This document shows, piece by piece, positions 38,601-51,900 of a stretch of DNA of 64,000 nucleotides; the stretch's first letter is position 1, and every line of letters starts with the position of its first letter. Origin of the DNA: Reticulitermes lucifugus. Lineage: Eukaryota; Arthropoda; Insecta; Blattodea; Rhinotermitidae. The DNA lies in assembly GCA_026260175.1 (NCBI GenBank), contig JAKCWW010000712.1, forward strand, positions 9,686 through 73,685, given 5' to 3'. A model generated the notes under the pieces. That model was not told the DNA's origin and made no database searches. It was given only the letters and a program-made list of their open reading frames with translations. The translations under genes were made by a program, and so were the position numbers.

Positions 38601-41600
38601 AATCAAGGAAGGAAGAGTTTTGAAATGACGCACTTAGAGGAAGTATGGTTGTAGGGAAGAATATGCTAGAAGTAATTGAAAAAAGAACAGTTACAGTGGT
38701 TTGCACATGTAAAGAGAATGACCAGAAAATGGAGTACCAGAGAGAATCCTAGAATGGGAAATGAAGGGAAGACCAGAAGAAAGAAGGATGGATGGAGTAG
38801 GACTGACTAACCATGGACTGACAGAAAAGGATACAAAGGGCATGGACATGTGGAGAAACATAGTTTTGGGTGAAGGAAAACCATTGTGCAGTGTACACAT
38901 CTTTGGAAGGATGAATGAATTTCTGTGTGATGACTCTGTGTACTTTTGTAAGTGAATACTGTGGTTTTGGAGGAACCTGAAGTCTCCATCTTCTACCTTG
39001 TATATAGAGGCAGGAGGTCCCCCTTAAACACTTTAATTTAATTTCCAGCTGACAGTAATGCTAAGAATTAAAGGCATTTCTGTTGCATTGTAGATGTGTA
39101 ACTCTGACTTTATGCATTTCAATTTTATACATATGATGTCACTGAGATTCAAAGGACTGCATTGACATTTCTGAAACAAGCACTGTTCAATTTTTTAGTT
39201 TGCTTGCATTTCATGTAGTTTGGGAAAGTTGAATTACATGGTACCAGTGCTTGTATGATGGGGGCATTGGACTATTGCCAGCTTTGGACATTAGATAGAA
39301 CAGCACTGCCCACGTGTGATATTGCGTGTATGTATCTAGCTTTATGGCTCGCGTGCCAATGAGTCATATAGCAAAAAGTGCTCTGTTTCTGCAAGTTGAC
39401 TGAGTCAGAGCATGACCATAAATGTATATTTCTTCTTTAATGTGTCATAAAGAAACTGGTGTTGCCTGCAATGATGGCCAAGCTTATAAAGAGGAGCTTT
39501 AAATTAGAGGTAGGGTATAACTGAGTCCCTTTGTAATGTGGCCTGATATACCACTTGTGACAGTGCAATGAGACTGAGTCTCTTGGTAATGTGGACTGTT
39601 GTACCATGTGTGACAGTGCAGTGAGTTGGAGTCCCTTGGTAATGTGGACTGTTGTACCAGCTGTAGAAGTGTGGTGAGCCAGAGTCCCTTGGTAATGTGG
39701 ACTGTCGTACCACGTGTGACAGTGCAGTGAGACAGAGTCCCTTGGTAATGTGGACTATTGTACCAGCTGTAGAAGTGTGGTGAGCCAGAGTCCCTTGGTA
39801 ATGTGGACTGTTGTACCACTTGTGACAGTGCAATGAGCCAGAGTCCCTTGGTAATGTGGACTGTTGTACCACATGTGACAGTGCAGTGAGACGGGAGTCC
39901 CTTGGTAATGTGGACAATTGTACGAGCTGTAGAAGTGTGGTGAGCCAGAGTCCCTTGGTAATGTGGACTGTTGTACCACGTGTGACAGTGCAGTGATACG
40001 GGAGTCCCTTGGTAATGTGGACTGTTGTACCACGTGTGACAGTGCAGTGTATTTTGTTTTAAATAAAATTAGGAATTATACAGATAACTGGAGAGAACAC
40101 ATGAAACAGATGGAACGCATTGAACATGTGGAGGAAGATGCATTGGAAGGTCACCTTCCATTTCTATGCTACAGGAAGAAGCAACAGAAATAGATTATGT
40201 AAATGAAGCTGGAACATGTTGGAAGCCTAAGCTTTCACACAAAGCAGAAAAGAAGCAGAGAAAGAGAGAACATGCAATGTAAATGGGGTTGATCTGGTTC
40301 AGAAGAGACTTGTTGTGATAAGCTTTTGGGTTCCATAATTGTAGGGAATGACTGTAAGGTTTAGGACCTTGCAAGTCCAATTGTTTTATGTTTCAACCAC
40401 CTTTCTTATTACTTTAATTGAAATTACTTGTACTGGTTTACATTGAGAGTTGAATCTTCATTTTCTTTGAGAAGGATGTGCAGGACTGCAGTAAATACAT
40501 TAGCAAGACTTCACCGAGTTCTCTTCATTCATAACAAAAATTAAAATCTAACTAACCATTGTTTTCAACCATAAGATTTTGCGAAATTTTAGAATTTGAG
40601 GTTCATAATACTTGAATTAAAACTGTAGGAAGTCTTCACTTACATGAGTATTTAGGATCTCCAGCTTCTTAGACTGTGCCCATTGTCTTGTATCCATAAA
40701 AGACAAGTGGTCGAGGAACTAAAGTGTTCCATCCTCATGTGAAAAGGTGCAGTGGCACCCAATTAGTTGGCTCTGACACCCTCTTGCCTGAGTACAGGAA
40801 TAGATGGGATGGCACCTAATCAGCTAGGCCTGGCTCCCTCTTGCCTGAGGATAGGAATAGATGGGATGACACTTAATCAGCTGGGCCTGATTCCCTCTTG
40901 CCTGAGTATAGGAATATATGGGATGGCACTTAATCAGTTTGGCCTGACACTCTCTTGCCTGAGGATAGGAATAGATGGGATGGCACTTAATCAGTTTGGC
41001 CTGGCACTCTTGCCTGAGGACAGGAGTAGATGGGATGACACCTGATGGCACCTAATCAGTTGGGTCTGACACCATTGTACTTAAGGATTGAAATACACCT
41101 AGTTACCAAAGTGATGTGGTCCTCTTTCAATACATGGTGATGAACGAAACCCATGTCATTGTAAGTCTAATTTACCATCACCACTGCCATTTATAATTAT
41201 AATGAATAATACTGATGTAACAAAACATAACCTTTAGAGTGATAAGACTAGTTTCACTTGAGGAATTTATGTTTGTGAAATGTTATCCATATGTGTTATA
41301 GGTGCATGTTGGTACTATTTTTTCTGAGGACATGTGCCCCACTTCAGTGAATAATGTTATATTCCCTGGACTCCCAGTATTTATTCACTACAGAATCTGG
41401 CTAGTTGTAAGCATAAGCATTCAAATAATGTAATAGTAATGTCATATAACGTAATAGTTATGTTGTTCCACTAACATAAGTATAGTTTCAGGGTAAAGAA
41501 TTCATCTTGACACATCAGAGTGGACTGGTTTACTCAACAGACAACTTGTACTAATGTGATTTTCTTGACATTATTTTATAAAACATGCTGAAATTTGGTT

Positions 41601-44600
41601 TAGAGTTTATTTACAGCATTGACATTCTCAAAGCAGATATTTCTGTTCATGATCTCAGGCTACCTCTTGAGTTTATGCCGTTAGTAAGGGTTTGGGTTAT
41701 AGATTGTTCTTTATGTTCATTTCTTTTGCCTATTAAAGAAGTCGTTCTTCGGTTGTTCCTTTCTTAAATTGTATAGCTTTTTTTTTCCAGTGTTGTGGGA
41801 CACACATATCACATCTTGATCGGTTTTTGAAACAAGGGATGTTACTTTCTTGATGCCAAATAGAAAGCCATAAATAAATCAGGCTGTAAAGCCTGTGTAG
41901 TTATAAACAAAGGCATTTATTTGTAATTATTGAATTTGGTTTAATTTTCTAATTTTGAGCAGGGACACAAAATCTTTTAAGTGACTGGAGGAGAAGTTTA
42001 TATGCTTGGAATTGTGTGTGAATCATGAATGTTGTTGTATTTGAATTTTATGTAGATGTTCTGATATGCTTGAAGGCACCCTGGCATAGTGTAACACTGA
42101 TCTTATGTTATGTGTATTTGTAGGTTATTAGAACATTCTTAGGCAACTTAATATTACTGCAGTAGACATGCTTGTGCAGGGCATATGCTTTCTTGTTGTG
42201 TGTTACCAGCCATAAGGTACAGTCACTTGTCCGTATCAAAGAGTCTTGGTGTAATATGAAATAAAGGGATAGAAGTTCTATAATTGAATTTAGTAATTGA
42301 AGACTTCAGTTCTGAACATACCAGAGGGCCTTGCCCTTTTACCAGAAGAACTAATGACTGGAAATATTAACTCTGACGTAGGACCTGAAGTCAAAAAATG
42401 ACTTCAATTTCATATTTAAGGACAGAAACCAAGAGCCTTATTTAAGATATAAGGACAGAAACACATAACATGTCTAACTTATGACCATTAATTTGGAAAC
42501 ATAAATGGGACATAAGAATTAATTGAAAATGCAAACCTAACACCATAACTTTTGACCTACAGTTACATAAGAACCCAATTCAAAGCTTGTAGATCAACTG
42601 AATAATGATGTAATTTGATCTGAAGGCTGAAAACAGTAGAGGTGAATTTGAATCTTGAAGGCTCAAAACTCAAAACATAACAGAGCAAGCATGAACACTT
42701 GAGCTAAATGCAGATGATTCTGACATCACAGTAAACGTGATTATAATTATTATTTTTGACATTTAAGATTGTCTTCAGCTTTTCAAACAACATTTTGGGA
42801 TGTATTATCATATGGCATAAATATGAATTATTGCAGCATATCAGTCTTCTTCATTAAATTCAAGTCTGTAGTGAGTGAGTGAGTGAGTGAGTCCCCATAA
42901 TACTTAGTGGTGTGGCACTGCAACATGTATTATATCTCACCTAGACAAGACTGGCTTAGGGTCGAGCATCATTCAACTTTGGGTAAGTGGTGGAATGGAT
43001 TGGAAACTGTGTTTGTGAGAATTGTGTCTGTCACATAACTAGGCACAGTCTGAAGATCTGAAAACAGCAGTGTTTAACAGTATTTGTCACAAAACCAAAT
43101 TACAGTTTATATTAGGGAATGTCAGCATACTCTGCATTGTGAGATTTGAGGTCCCTGCAGAAGTCAATATCAAGAATGCTGTCATTTGTTGTATGACGCT
43201 GTGTAGTGTTGTAGATAGTACCAACATTTTGGAGGAACCTTGTCCCCCCATTTCCATTGTGAAGGTGGAAGAAATGGCTCCTGCCAATATGTTGGTGTAC
43301 TATCTACCAAACTATACGGCGTCATAGCCCAAAAAGTTGTTAGTTACCTTAGTATTCCTAATTTTTCACTAGTTTCACATCAGATCTTCAGTTACTCAAT
43401 CATGTCAAAATGTCTTTTATTCTGATATTACTTATTTCATAATAATAAGTCACTTATGACAAATTTTGAGAATCTTTTTGGTTTTGATATAAAGTCTTAC
43501 CAAAAAATAGTGTTATGAATGCAGTAATTCTTTGTTTAAACTCCCTGACTAAAAATTCGAAATTTCACTTTCAGTTTCAATGTGCCATAGACGTTCAGTT
43601 CTTTCTGAGTGTAAATTATTGTGATCGTGTTAATTGTTACAAGAAACATGATGAAGTAATTTGAGGAAAATATTAACTTTATGTTCATCATATTCAAGAC
43701 ATGTTGTCATGGTGGTGTCACCTGCATCAATGTTACCCAGAAACTGTGCACATTCTGTTAAACACTAAAATTACATTATAAGTACTGATAAGACTCAGGT
43801 AGAGTTGGGAAATGAAGACATTGTCTTATTACAAGATTTGAGGTCATGACAGCAGTGTTCGTGAAGATTCAGGTCTGCTAGGATGTTATGAAGTTTCAAT
43901 TGGTAAACAGTTAACCAAAATTTTCAAGGGAGCATAATGTGTTCAAAAGATAAGTGGCTGTTCATCAGTTTGTGCAACGTAATGTCCTAGGATACCTGAA
44001 TCATTGTCACTTCGTTATCTTAAAGCATCAAGAAAATGATTCAGTATCTGTCTGTGTTTCTGTGTATACGTGAAGTTAGACTGGAATGACCATGAAGTTG
44101 TCACTGCCTGTTCTCTTCTTGGATAAAGCATTTTTAAACATCTGGAAAACATACCTTAACAGAAATTGGTTACTCCATTGCTGAATGTGGTGATGCCATT
44201 TGCTTTCAGTGGCATGGTTACCATAATGTCATGATGAGAATTATATTGATGCAAAATGAATTGTGATTATGATTGTGTTCTCTGTGAAAATAATATTTCA
44301 TGGACTTTGAAGCAGTGGATTTCAAAATTTGTTTAAAGAAATTGAAATATCGTGACATTAAGTTCAGGGTAAATATCAGATATTATGACATTGACTTCTT
44401 TGGTTGGTTTCAGTCATGACAGAATTGTTTTAGTTAATTGTTGCTCACGTGACTTCCATTTTTTACCCACAAGTTGAGTAGTTTTTACCACTGGATTTGA
44501 CCATGAGAGCTGTCATTGTTTTGGTTGCCCCAAGTTGATGATTTACTATTGCAATTGCAACCATTTATGTAATCAAAGTACTTAAGGATTATTGATATGA

Positions 44601-45912
44601 TATTGTATCATCTGGGTTACCTCTATGAAAGGTCGGATGTTAGATGATACACAACACCATTTCAATAAGCTCCATTCTTATCCAGTGTGGTAATTGCAGT
44701 TTCAGAAATATGTGCTTTTACCTGTATTCCCACAATAAACAGTTCACTGATTTGGCCTATTTGTATTAAAGTTATCATGATGAAGCATCTGACCACTAAG
44801 AGACCAAATGCACAATCTCATGTCTAGCTTCATTAAGCTTTCTAATGCTGGCCTGGTTCCTTTCTTTTGCATCAGAACTTATTTTGATTACAGCATTTGT
44901 TATCAGGTTTCTTTCCAATTTTAATTTTCTGTTCCAGTGGCCAAGACATTTGTACTTGTGATTAATCATTAAAACGTTTATCAATGTGTTTTGGTCTACA
45001 GAAAAGAATAAAAGAAAAGGTTCCTATTCCCATGATGCCATAATGGTCTGTCAACAAACAGAATATTTTGTTGTGTGAGAACCTATTGTAATAGGTAAGA
45101 AGGAAGTGCACATGCACACATCAGAAGAGTACTGGTACAGTTGACGTACTTTACATTACATTACATTATATTACATTACATTATATTACATTACATTACA
45201 GTACATTACATTACATTACATTTCATTTACATTTACATTTCATTGATCCATCAGCTCGCCTTATGGCTCTGGATATGAAACATGTCATATATCAATGATT
45301 GCATAAGCAATCACTAGTCATGGTAAAAACACAAGTGTCATTATGGGCGCTAGAATTAGAGACTTTTGTACAGAATATTTTAAAAGCCTAAAAATTTTAC
45401 CTTTATGTTCACAATATGTACTTTCCCTTGTACTTTTTATAATTACTAATAATAATCAATTTGCAGTGAATTCTGAGATAATAATATAAAAACTAGAAAC
45501 AAATCCAATTTTCATCAACCACCATTTCTTTTAACATCATATCAAAAAGGAACTTACTGTTTTGGTATCAAAGTTTTCAGTTGTCTTCCTAATCATATAA
45601 AGACTTTATCCCATAATATGAAACAATTTAAATCAGCCTTAAAAAGTTTCCTTTACTTACACTCATTTTATTCATTGGATAAAGACTAAAATTCCTGTTA
45701 ATTATCATTTTATTAGAATTGCATATAATTTAAAACCTTAAAATGAATCAGTTGATACTGCTTTTTACATTTCTATTTACATATATTGTTTATTTATCTT
45801 ATAATGTGCTCATTCAATTATTTAAGTCCCTGAAATAAACATTTTATACATCTTTTGTATTCTTTAATTTAATACACTCAATTATTCTCTTGTGAATTAT
45901 ATTTTGCATGTA

Positions 45913-45957
<45 letters not shown>

Positions 45958-48900
45958 ATCTTCATGACGTGTATTGCCTATGTTATGTTTTCTTATGTAT
46001 TTTGACGTGTTCTATATCCAAAGGTTATGTTACCTGATATGGATTTCTGGAGTGTGAAATGAAATGAAACACTGAAATATACTCTTCAAACCAATAACAC
46101 AGAATCTAATACACTCGTCATAACACAGCCACAACATTTACGTCACAACACTAATCTAAAAATCCATCAGTGGGATAAAAAGATTGTTCTGTCACATGGC
46201 TTCTAAATGATTGTACAACATGCTTCCTGTCTTTCACTAAATCTGCAGTACATTTAGGTGAATTACTAAAAATTTTTCTGCTTGCATAGTACACACCTTT
46301 CTGGTATGATGCAAGGTTTGTCACTGGTCTGTGAAGCTGTAAGCTTCTCCTTGTACATAGTATTTTTGTGACGTCTGTTACACATGCCAAGAGCCATGGA
46401 AATCTTTGGAGAATCATAGTTTGAGGGTTTGTGGCTGAACCTGTGAGCATCAGGAATGGTATTGTATCCTGGTACAGGCTGCTGAGAGGATCAGATGGGT
46501 GGGGCATGTGACATGTATGGGGGAGGGTTTTGGGTTCAGGTGAGGTAAGAAGCCGTTTGGAAGGCCTAGGTGTAGAAGGGAGGATAACATTAAAATGGAT
46601 CTTAAATATATTGGATGTGAGGGCACAGACTAAGTTCATCTGGCTTGAATAGGGACAAGTGGTGGGGTGTTGTGAGCATGGTAATGAAACTTGGGTTCAA
46701 TAAAACGTGGGGAATTTGCGTGAGTAACTCTTAGTTCACAAGAGGGACTCAGCACCATTGACTTAGAGGTTACTGGACTGTCTTTCTCCATAAGTCGGCC
46801 TCATTTCTGATGCTTTCAGTTTGCATTTAGTCTCGCAGCACATTTTCCTGCAAGTGAAAATAATAATTTATTGGTAAAATGTTCATGGCATATGGTTTTA
46901 TATGTTTCTTAAAGCCAAAGAATTTCTACTGCTCTGTACTCCAACTAAACAGTATTAGTTTACTTTACTTTTGTAAGCATATGAACTGGAAATTCATGTA
47001 TACGAAGACAGAATGACAACAGCACTTAGGCTATGCCATGAGTCAAGCCTGTTACTGTGGAGGCCTGGGTTCGATTCCAGGCCAGCACGCTGGATTTGTG
47101 GTGGACAAAGTGGCACTGGGACAGGTTTTTCTCTGAGTACTTTGGTTTTCTCCTGGCAGTGTCATTCCACCAGTGCTCCATACTCGTATATCATTTGTCT
47201 GTCACTGATGTTGTATAATCTTGGCAACTGACAAGTGTCATTAAATAGTGCACTTCCTTATTGGTACTCTTCACATATACTCACATAACATATTTATGTT
47301 TCATGGTCATGTGCTGTTATTGTCACAGTGGTTGTGCTGGTAGTGGTGCTATAAGATTGTGTGTGGGATGCACCTGGTTCAAATATCTGCTGGCACATAC
47401 TGAACTTTGGTTCTCCCAGTCCCTCCAGACAGATGTGCAAATAGTACCTCAGTTAGACACAAGATCTTCCCCAATTCACTATCAGTCATCTTACCATTTG
47501 ACTATGCATAGTCTTGAGTTACTGACAGTATCGTCAAACTACCAATCTGGATAAGAATGGAAGTTGTGCTGTTTTCATATATTTGGTTAGTACGAGTGGT
47601 TGAACTGTACTAAATTTTGCAGTGTGTCTGTGCAGTGGTACTAGCTTCGTCATGCAAATGGGTAACCTTGTGTGGGGCTAAAGACTGTGGTCATGGTACT
47701 GTGCAGCGTGAGTTTGTGCATGCAGCAATATTCAGTCTGAATCACTTTATATATCTTTCCATTTCATTTCTTCAATTAACAAAAACCTTACTCCTGATTA
47801 AACTTTATCCTATATTAAGCCTGGCATTCTTCCTTAAATAATTAACTGAAATATGATCTGACTGGTGCTTGGAGCTTTCAGTTCCTTGGTGGTTTTTGAC
47901 AGTAGCTGTTTGATAATGCATGTTGGATTCTATCATATAAGCTGCTCATATTACATCCATATTCATGTGTTTATCCCATCATCTTTGAATAAGCTACTTG
48001 TAGAGTTAAGATCTGTCATATTATTGGTAATTAGCTTCCATGCATGCAAGTGCTAGTACATGTTCAAGACGTAGATACAGACCAAATGTTCATACGAAAT
48101 GAGGCTTTTGTTGTATAGATACTCCGTTCTCTCACAGATAAGGACATCAGTTGGTCGTTCAGTTCTGTGGGATCTGTCTTCAAGAGCCTTATCTCATGCA
48201 GTAAGCACTGATGTATTTGTTTTATGTATATTTTGTAACACTACAGCTTGTGTGTATGGGAGTGTACCACTAAAATGACAAGTCCATCCCAGTTCAAAGT
48301 GGGACTATTATAATACTATGTTCTGTTGTTTCTGTGTAAAGTTCAAAAGATACATGTATTGATTACAGAATTTCTTCAAGGACCCTTGGAATACATTTGA
48401 CTTCATCACTGTTATTGGCAGCATTATAGATGCCCTAGTTATAGAGTTAGGGGTAAGTAAGACAGAAGTCGTAGTGACATCACGGTGCATGGCCTGCTCA
48501 TCTGCTCCTTTGAGTAGTCTATATGGCATTTCAACTTCTTGAAGGGAAATGTTCAAATTTATACTAGTCAGAAGTACAAACTGTATACCTTTACCACATA
48601 TAGTAGTGTAGCAGGAATATTCATCTTTTATGATATCCTTGCAAAATTTGTCATCTTGTTAATACTCCAGGCTGTAAATATGAAGGATATTGTTTTGTTG
48701 TAAGTTTGTGATCACCTTGTTTTTAATTGTACATAGTCATTAGACACTGTCAATCTGCCCACATTATTGTGGCTGATGGTGAGCTGGGATAACTTAGTGC
48801 AGTATAATTTCTCTAATCCGGCACCTGATAGTTCAGCACTTGAGGAAAGTAGTCCCAAGACTTGAAGTTCTACCGCCCGTAACTTCCAGTGCATGCACTG

Positions 48901-51900
48901 TTTCCTTGACTTTATCTTGAGGTATCTGGACATTGAGCCCATCAAGGTATTACAATGCCTTCAAAAGATTAGAGATGAGTAAACAAGATATTACTGGTAA
49001 GAGGAAACACGTAATTTTAATGATTCCACAGAAAGTTGAAATAATTAGGAGGCTTGAAATTGGTGAAGGCTTAAGTGTGGTTATAGCTTCATACAGCATG
49101 GGATCATGAACTGTCTATGGTTTAAAGAAATGAAAGGACCACTTGTGATCATTTGTAAAATCACGTGAAACTGTGAAGGGTCTTTTCAAGCAACAGACAT
49201 TGAAAGGGCCTAAAGTAGCACAATTGGACAAGGTGTTACTTAAGTGGTTTACAGCAATGCGTTCTGAAGGAGAACCCATGATTGGGCCTGTGATAATTGA
49301 AAAAGCCAATTATTCTTGTGATGCAATGAAAAAAAATTGACAAGTGCACATTCTCTGAGGACAGTAACAAAAGATTACCTGTAAGAACTTAGGCCAGTAT
49401 AGGTACTCTTCGATAATCCTGAATATTTTGAAATCTGACGCCTGTGACAAGTAAAAAGAAAGGAAGAATATAGTGGCTGTCATTTTTAGCAATTACGAAG
49501 TGGACGAATCTGGCACCGAATTATCATGTTTTGATTCCCATGCATTTAACGTAAATCATAATCATTGTAACGGAAACAGATGCATGTGTAATACAGTCAG
49601 GCTCATTACCACAGCATTTCTGGTTCCTACATTTGGAAGAGTCACTGCAGTGACAGACAGTTGGTATTTTCCCTTCAGAAAGATGAAATGTGTGTATCCC
49701 AGCTTCACTTTGCAGTTTGTCAGATGCATTAATATTAACTCCTGCATTTGTCCAGGTGGTTATGGCTAGAGAAGTCGTCAGTGTAGATACAAGTTTCTTT
49801 AGGATGTTTCAGAGGAATATACTGCCTTCATTTTCATAATATACGTGACGATGGTGGCAGTATTTTCCTCTGTAACTTGATATTCATCCATGAGAATAAG
49901 ATACGATGCCATGACCTAGTAGAGGAGCACCACATGAAGATTCTAAATTATTTTCGATTTGAGTAGTAAAGTTATGTACCTACCCACGATATGTAAAACT
50001 AATGTACCTGTACCTTTTTAAATTTGTTAGATATTGAATTTATTGCTACAGATATTCTGGTAAGCATATCAGTATTGTAGAAGCACAGTACTTAACAGTT
50101 TGTCTCTTCATATAAAGTTTTTCTTGATATAAGTATGAATAAAGTGAGATACACTGAGGGACAGTGAGCTATAGATACCAGAGCAACAAAGAGTTTGTTG
50201 GTAGCATTATGTATCTGACAGAATTTGTAAGCTGAAGTGCAGATGTTAGAGTAGTGGCAGCTGTGCTTGCACACATGGTACACTGGGAATTTAGTAGGAT
50301 TTTATGCCCAGCTGAATTTGCTTTGCTGAATCATCTGACTTAAGGATCTCATGAAATAAGTACGGTATTCATGGCGACTCACACACACATGCCAGAGTCT
50401 GTAGCTGATCAGTTTGATGTATGAGCTTCAAAACTTTGGATTTTTGTGCTATGCTTGAATTTTCAGGCTCTTTTGAAATTAGTGACTTTAAATACTTGAT
50501 ATACATGAAATATCAAAATTAAGATACCATTTATGGAATCAAACTTTTCTAAGCAGTGTTCAGAACGACGCAAGAAGGGGAGGGACGTTGATGGGTTGTG
50601 AGATTTGAGGTTCTCACTGTGATGTTGACAAAGGCTCAAGTGTTCTGGGTGGGGTGTTGCACTGGCATGGCCTAACATCCCAGAAGACTTGAATCTGCCC
50701 ATACAGTGGTTATTTTGTGACTTAAAATCAACCCATTATGGTAACAGAATGGCTTCAAAGGTCTGCTGATGAGTTTCTCATCCATTTTAAATGTTAATTA
50801 TTTGTCAGTGTTGAATTTAAGCAGAAGGACATCAGTTCCCTCTTAAAATTAAAATATCACATGTATAAAATTGTTCATTTTTTAGTATGACCATCTAAGA
50901 ACGGTGTACACTGAAGCCCACAGATCACAGCCAACTGTCTCAGTTGTAGAGTGTACTTTCTGTGTGGCAGTCATACTTCATATCACATTACTGTCTGTCT
51001 TGCTGAACAGACTGTTTTATGTAACATTCCATGCAAGTCTGAAGATGGATGTAGGTTACATTTACGTTACCACAAAGTTAAAACATTACATACGACATGA
51101 AATAACATGTATTATAAATGCAACAGTTAGCAAAGATGTGTCGTGTTTGTTACCGACTTCAAAATTTAAATATTTGTTGGATGACTAGTATGAGTTTAAA
51201 ATGATCTGTTACTGGACATTTACCATCTTATAATTTTCTGCTTCACATTATCAAATTTGAGAAGTGTTACTGAGATATGCACTATTCCTAATGAATGAAA
51301 CAAGCTGTCAAGGTAGAGAACTTGCAGATTGAACACTGCTAATGAGAAGGCTCAATATATAGTAGTGATAACATAGTATACTGCTATTTGTTGCATATTA
51401 TACACAGCCTCTGTCATGTAGTGAAGAGAGATTCATAACGGCATAGCATGATTTACTTTCTGTATGCTGTAAATCTTTATTGTGGTCATTTTATTACATT
51501 GAAAATTTTTTAGTTGCTGTATATAAATGCATGTTTCTCTGCATTTAGTAGAATAAGCTATCAGTACATTTGGAGATAGACCTAAACTTTTAGCTGGTTA
51601 TAGTTAAGGTACTTATATATTTTTTGTTTCTTTTTGCCTCCTGATTTTTATTATGTGGTATTACAAGTGGTCATACAATGAAAATACGTTTTTGAGTTCA
51701 TATTCCAGCACTTAGGATAAAAACAGTTACTCCTATCTCTATTATTATGTTATTAAATTTGAATCCAGTTAAATTCAAAATTATTTAAATTTATATTAAT
51801 ATCGCAGTAATATGATTTTTCAGTTTTCCTTGCATATGATGAGCCCAGGTCATGGTGTCTTGTTGTCAGTCATTACAAGTTATATACCGAAAAAAGTTTT

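Larger units (their letters stand above)
34303..48368 (+). other. 14-kb intron after alternative exon 7b
   Basis: Contains TA and GAGT microsatellites, a possible SINE, fragments of two LINE families, two minisatellites, two palindromic elements, a TTACA tract and a SINE. Stretches 34310-36800, 37000-38500, 41100-43100 and 44000-45100 show no recognised features beyond AT-rich sequence. Confidence 0.7.

Noticed and set aside
39499-40033. Minus-strand open frames of 92-137 codons with HITKGL repeats
   Set aside because: They are translations of the 53-bp minisatellite. The same text appears in several frames.
39522-41075. CRISPR-like array
   Set aside because: Units are contiguous tandem repeats without unique spacers, in an animal intron.
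44796-44984. Minus-strand frame with [15 protein letters not shown] resembling an RT segment
   Set aside because: Only a short, weak resemblance with no supporting neighbouring motifs.
46151-46639. 162-codon minus-strand open frame
   Set aside because: Its 5' part is antisense to a LINE C-terminal fragment on the plus strand. No family match, and rich in chance residues.
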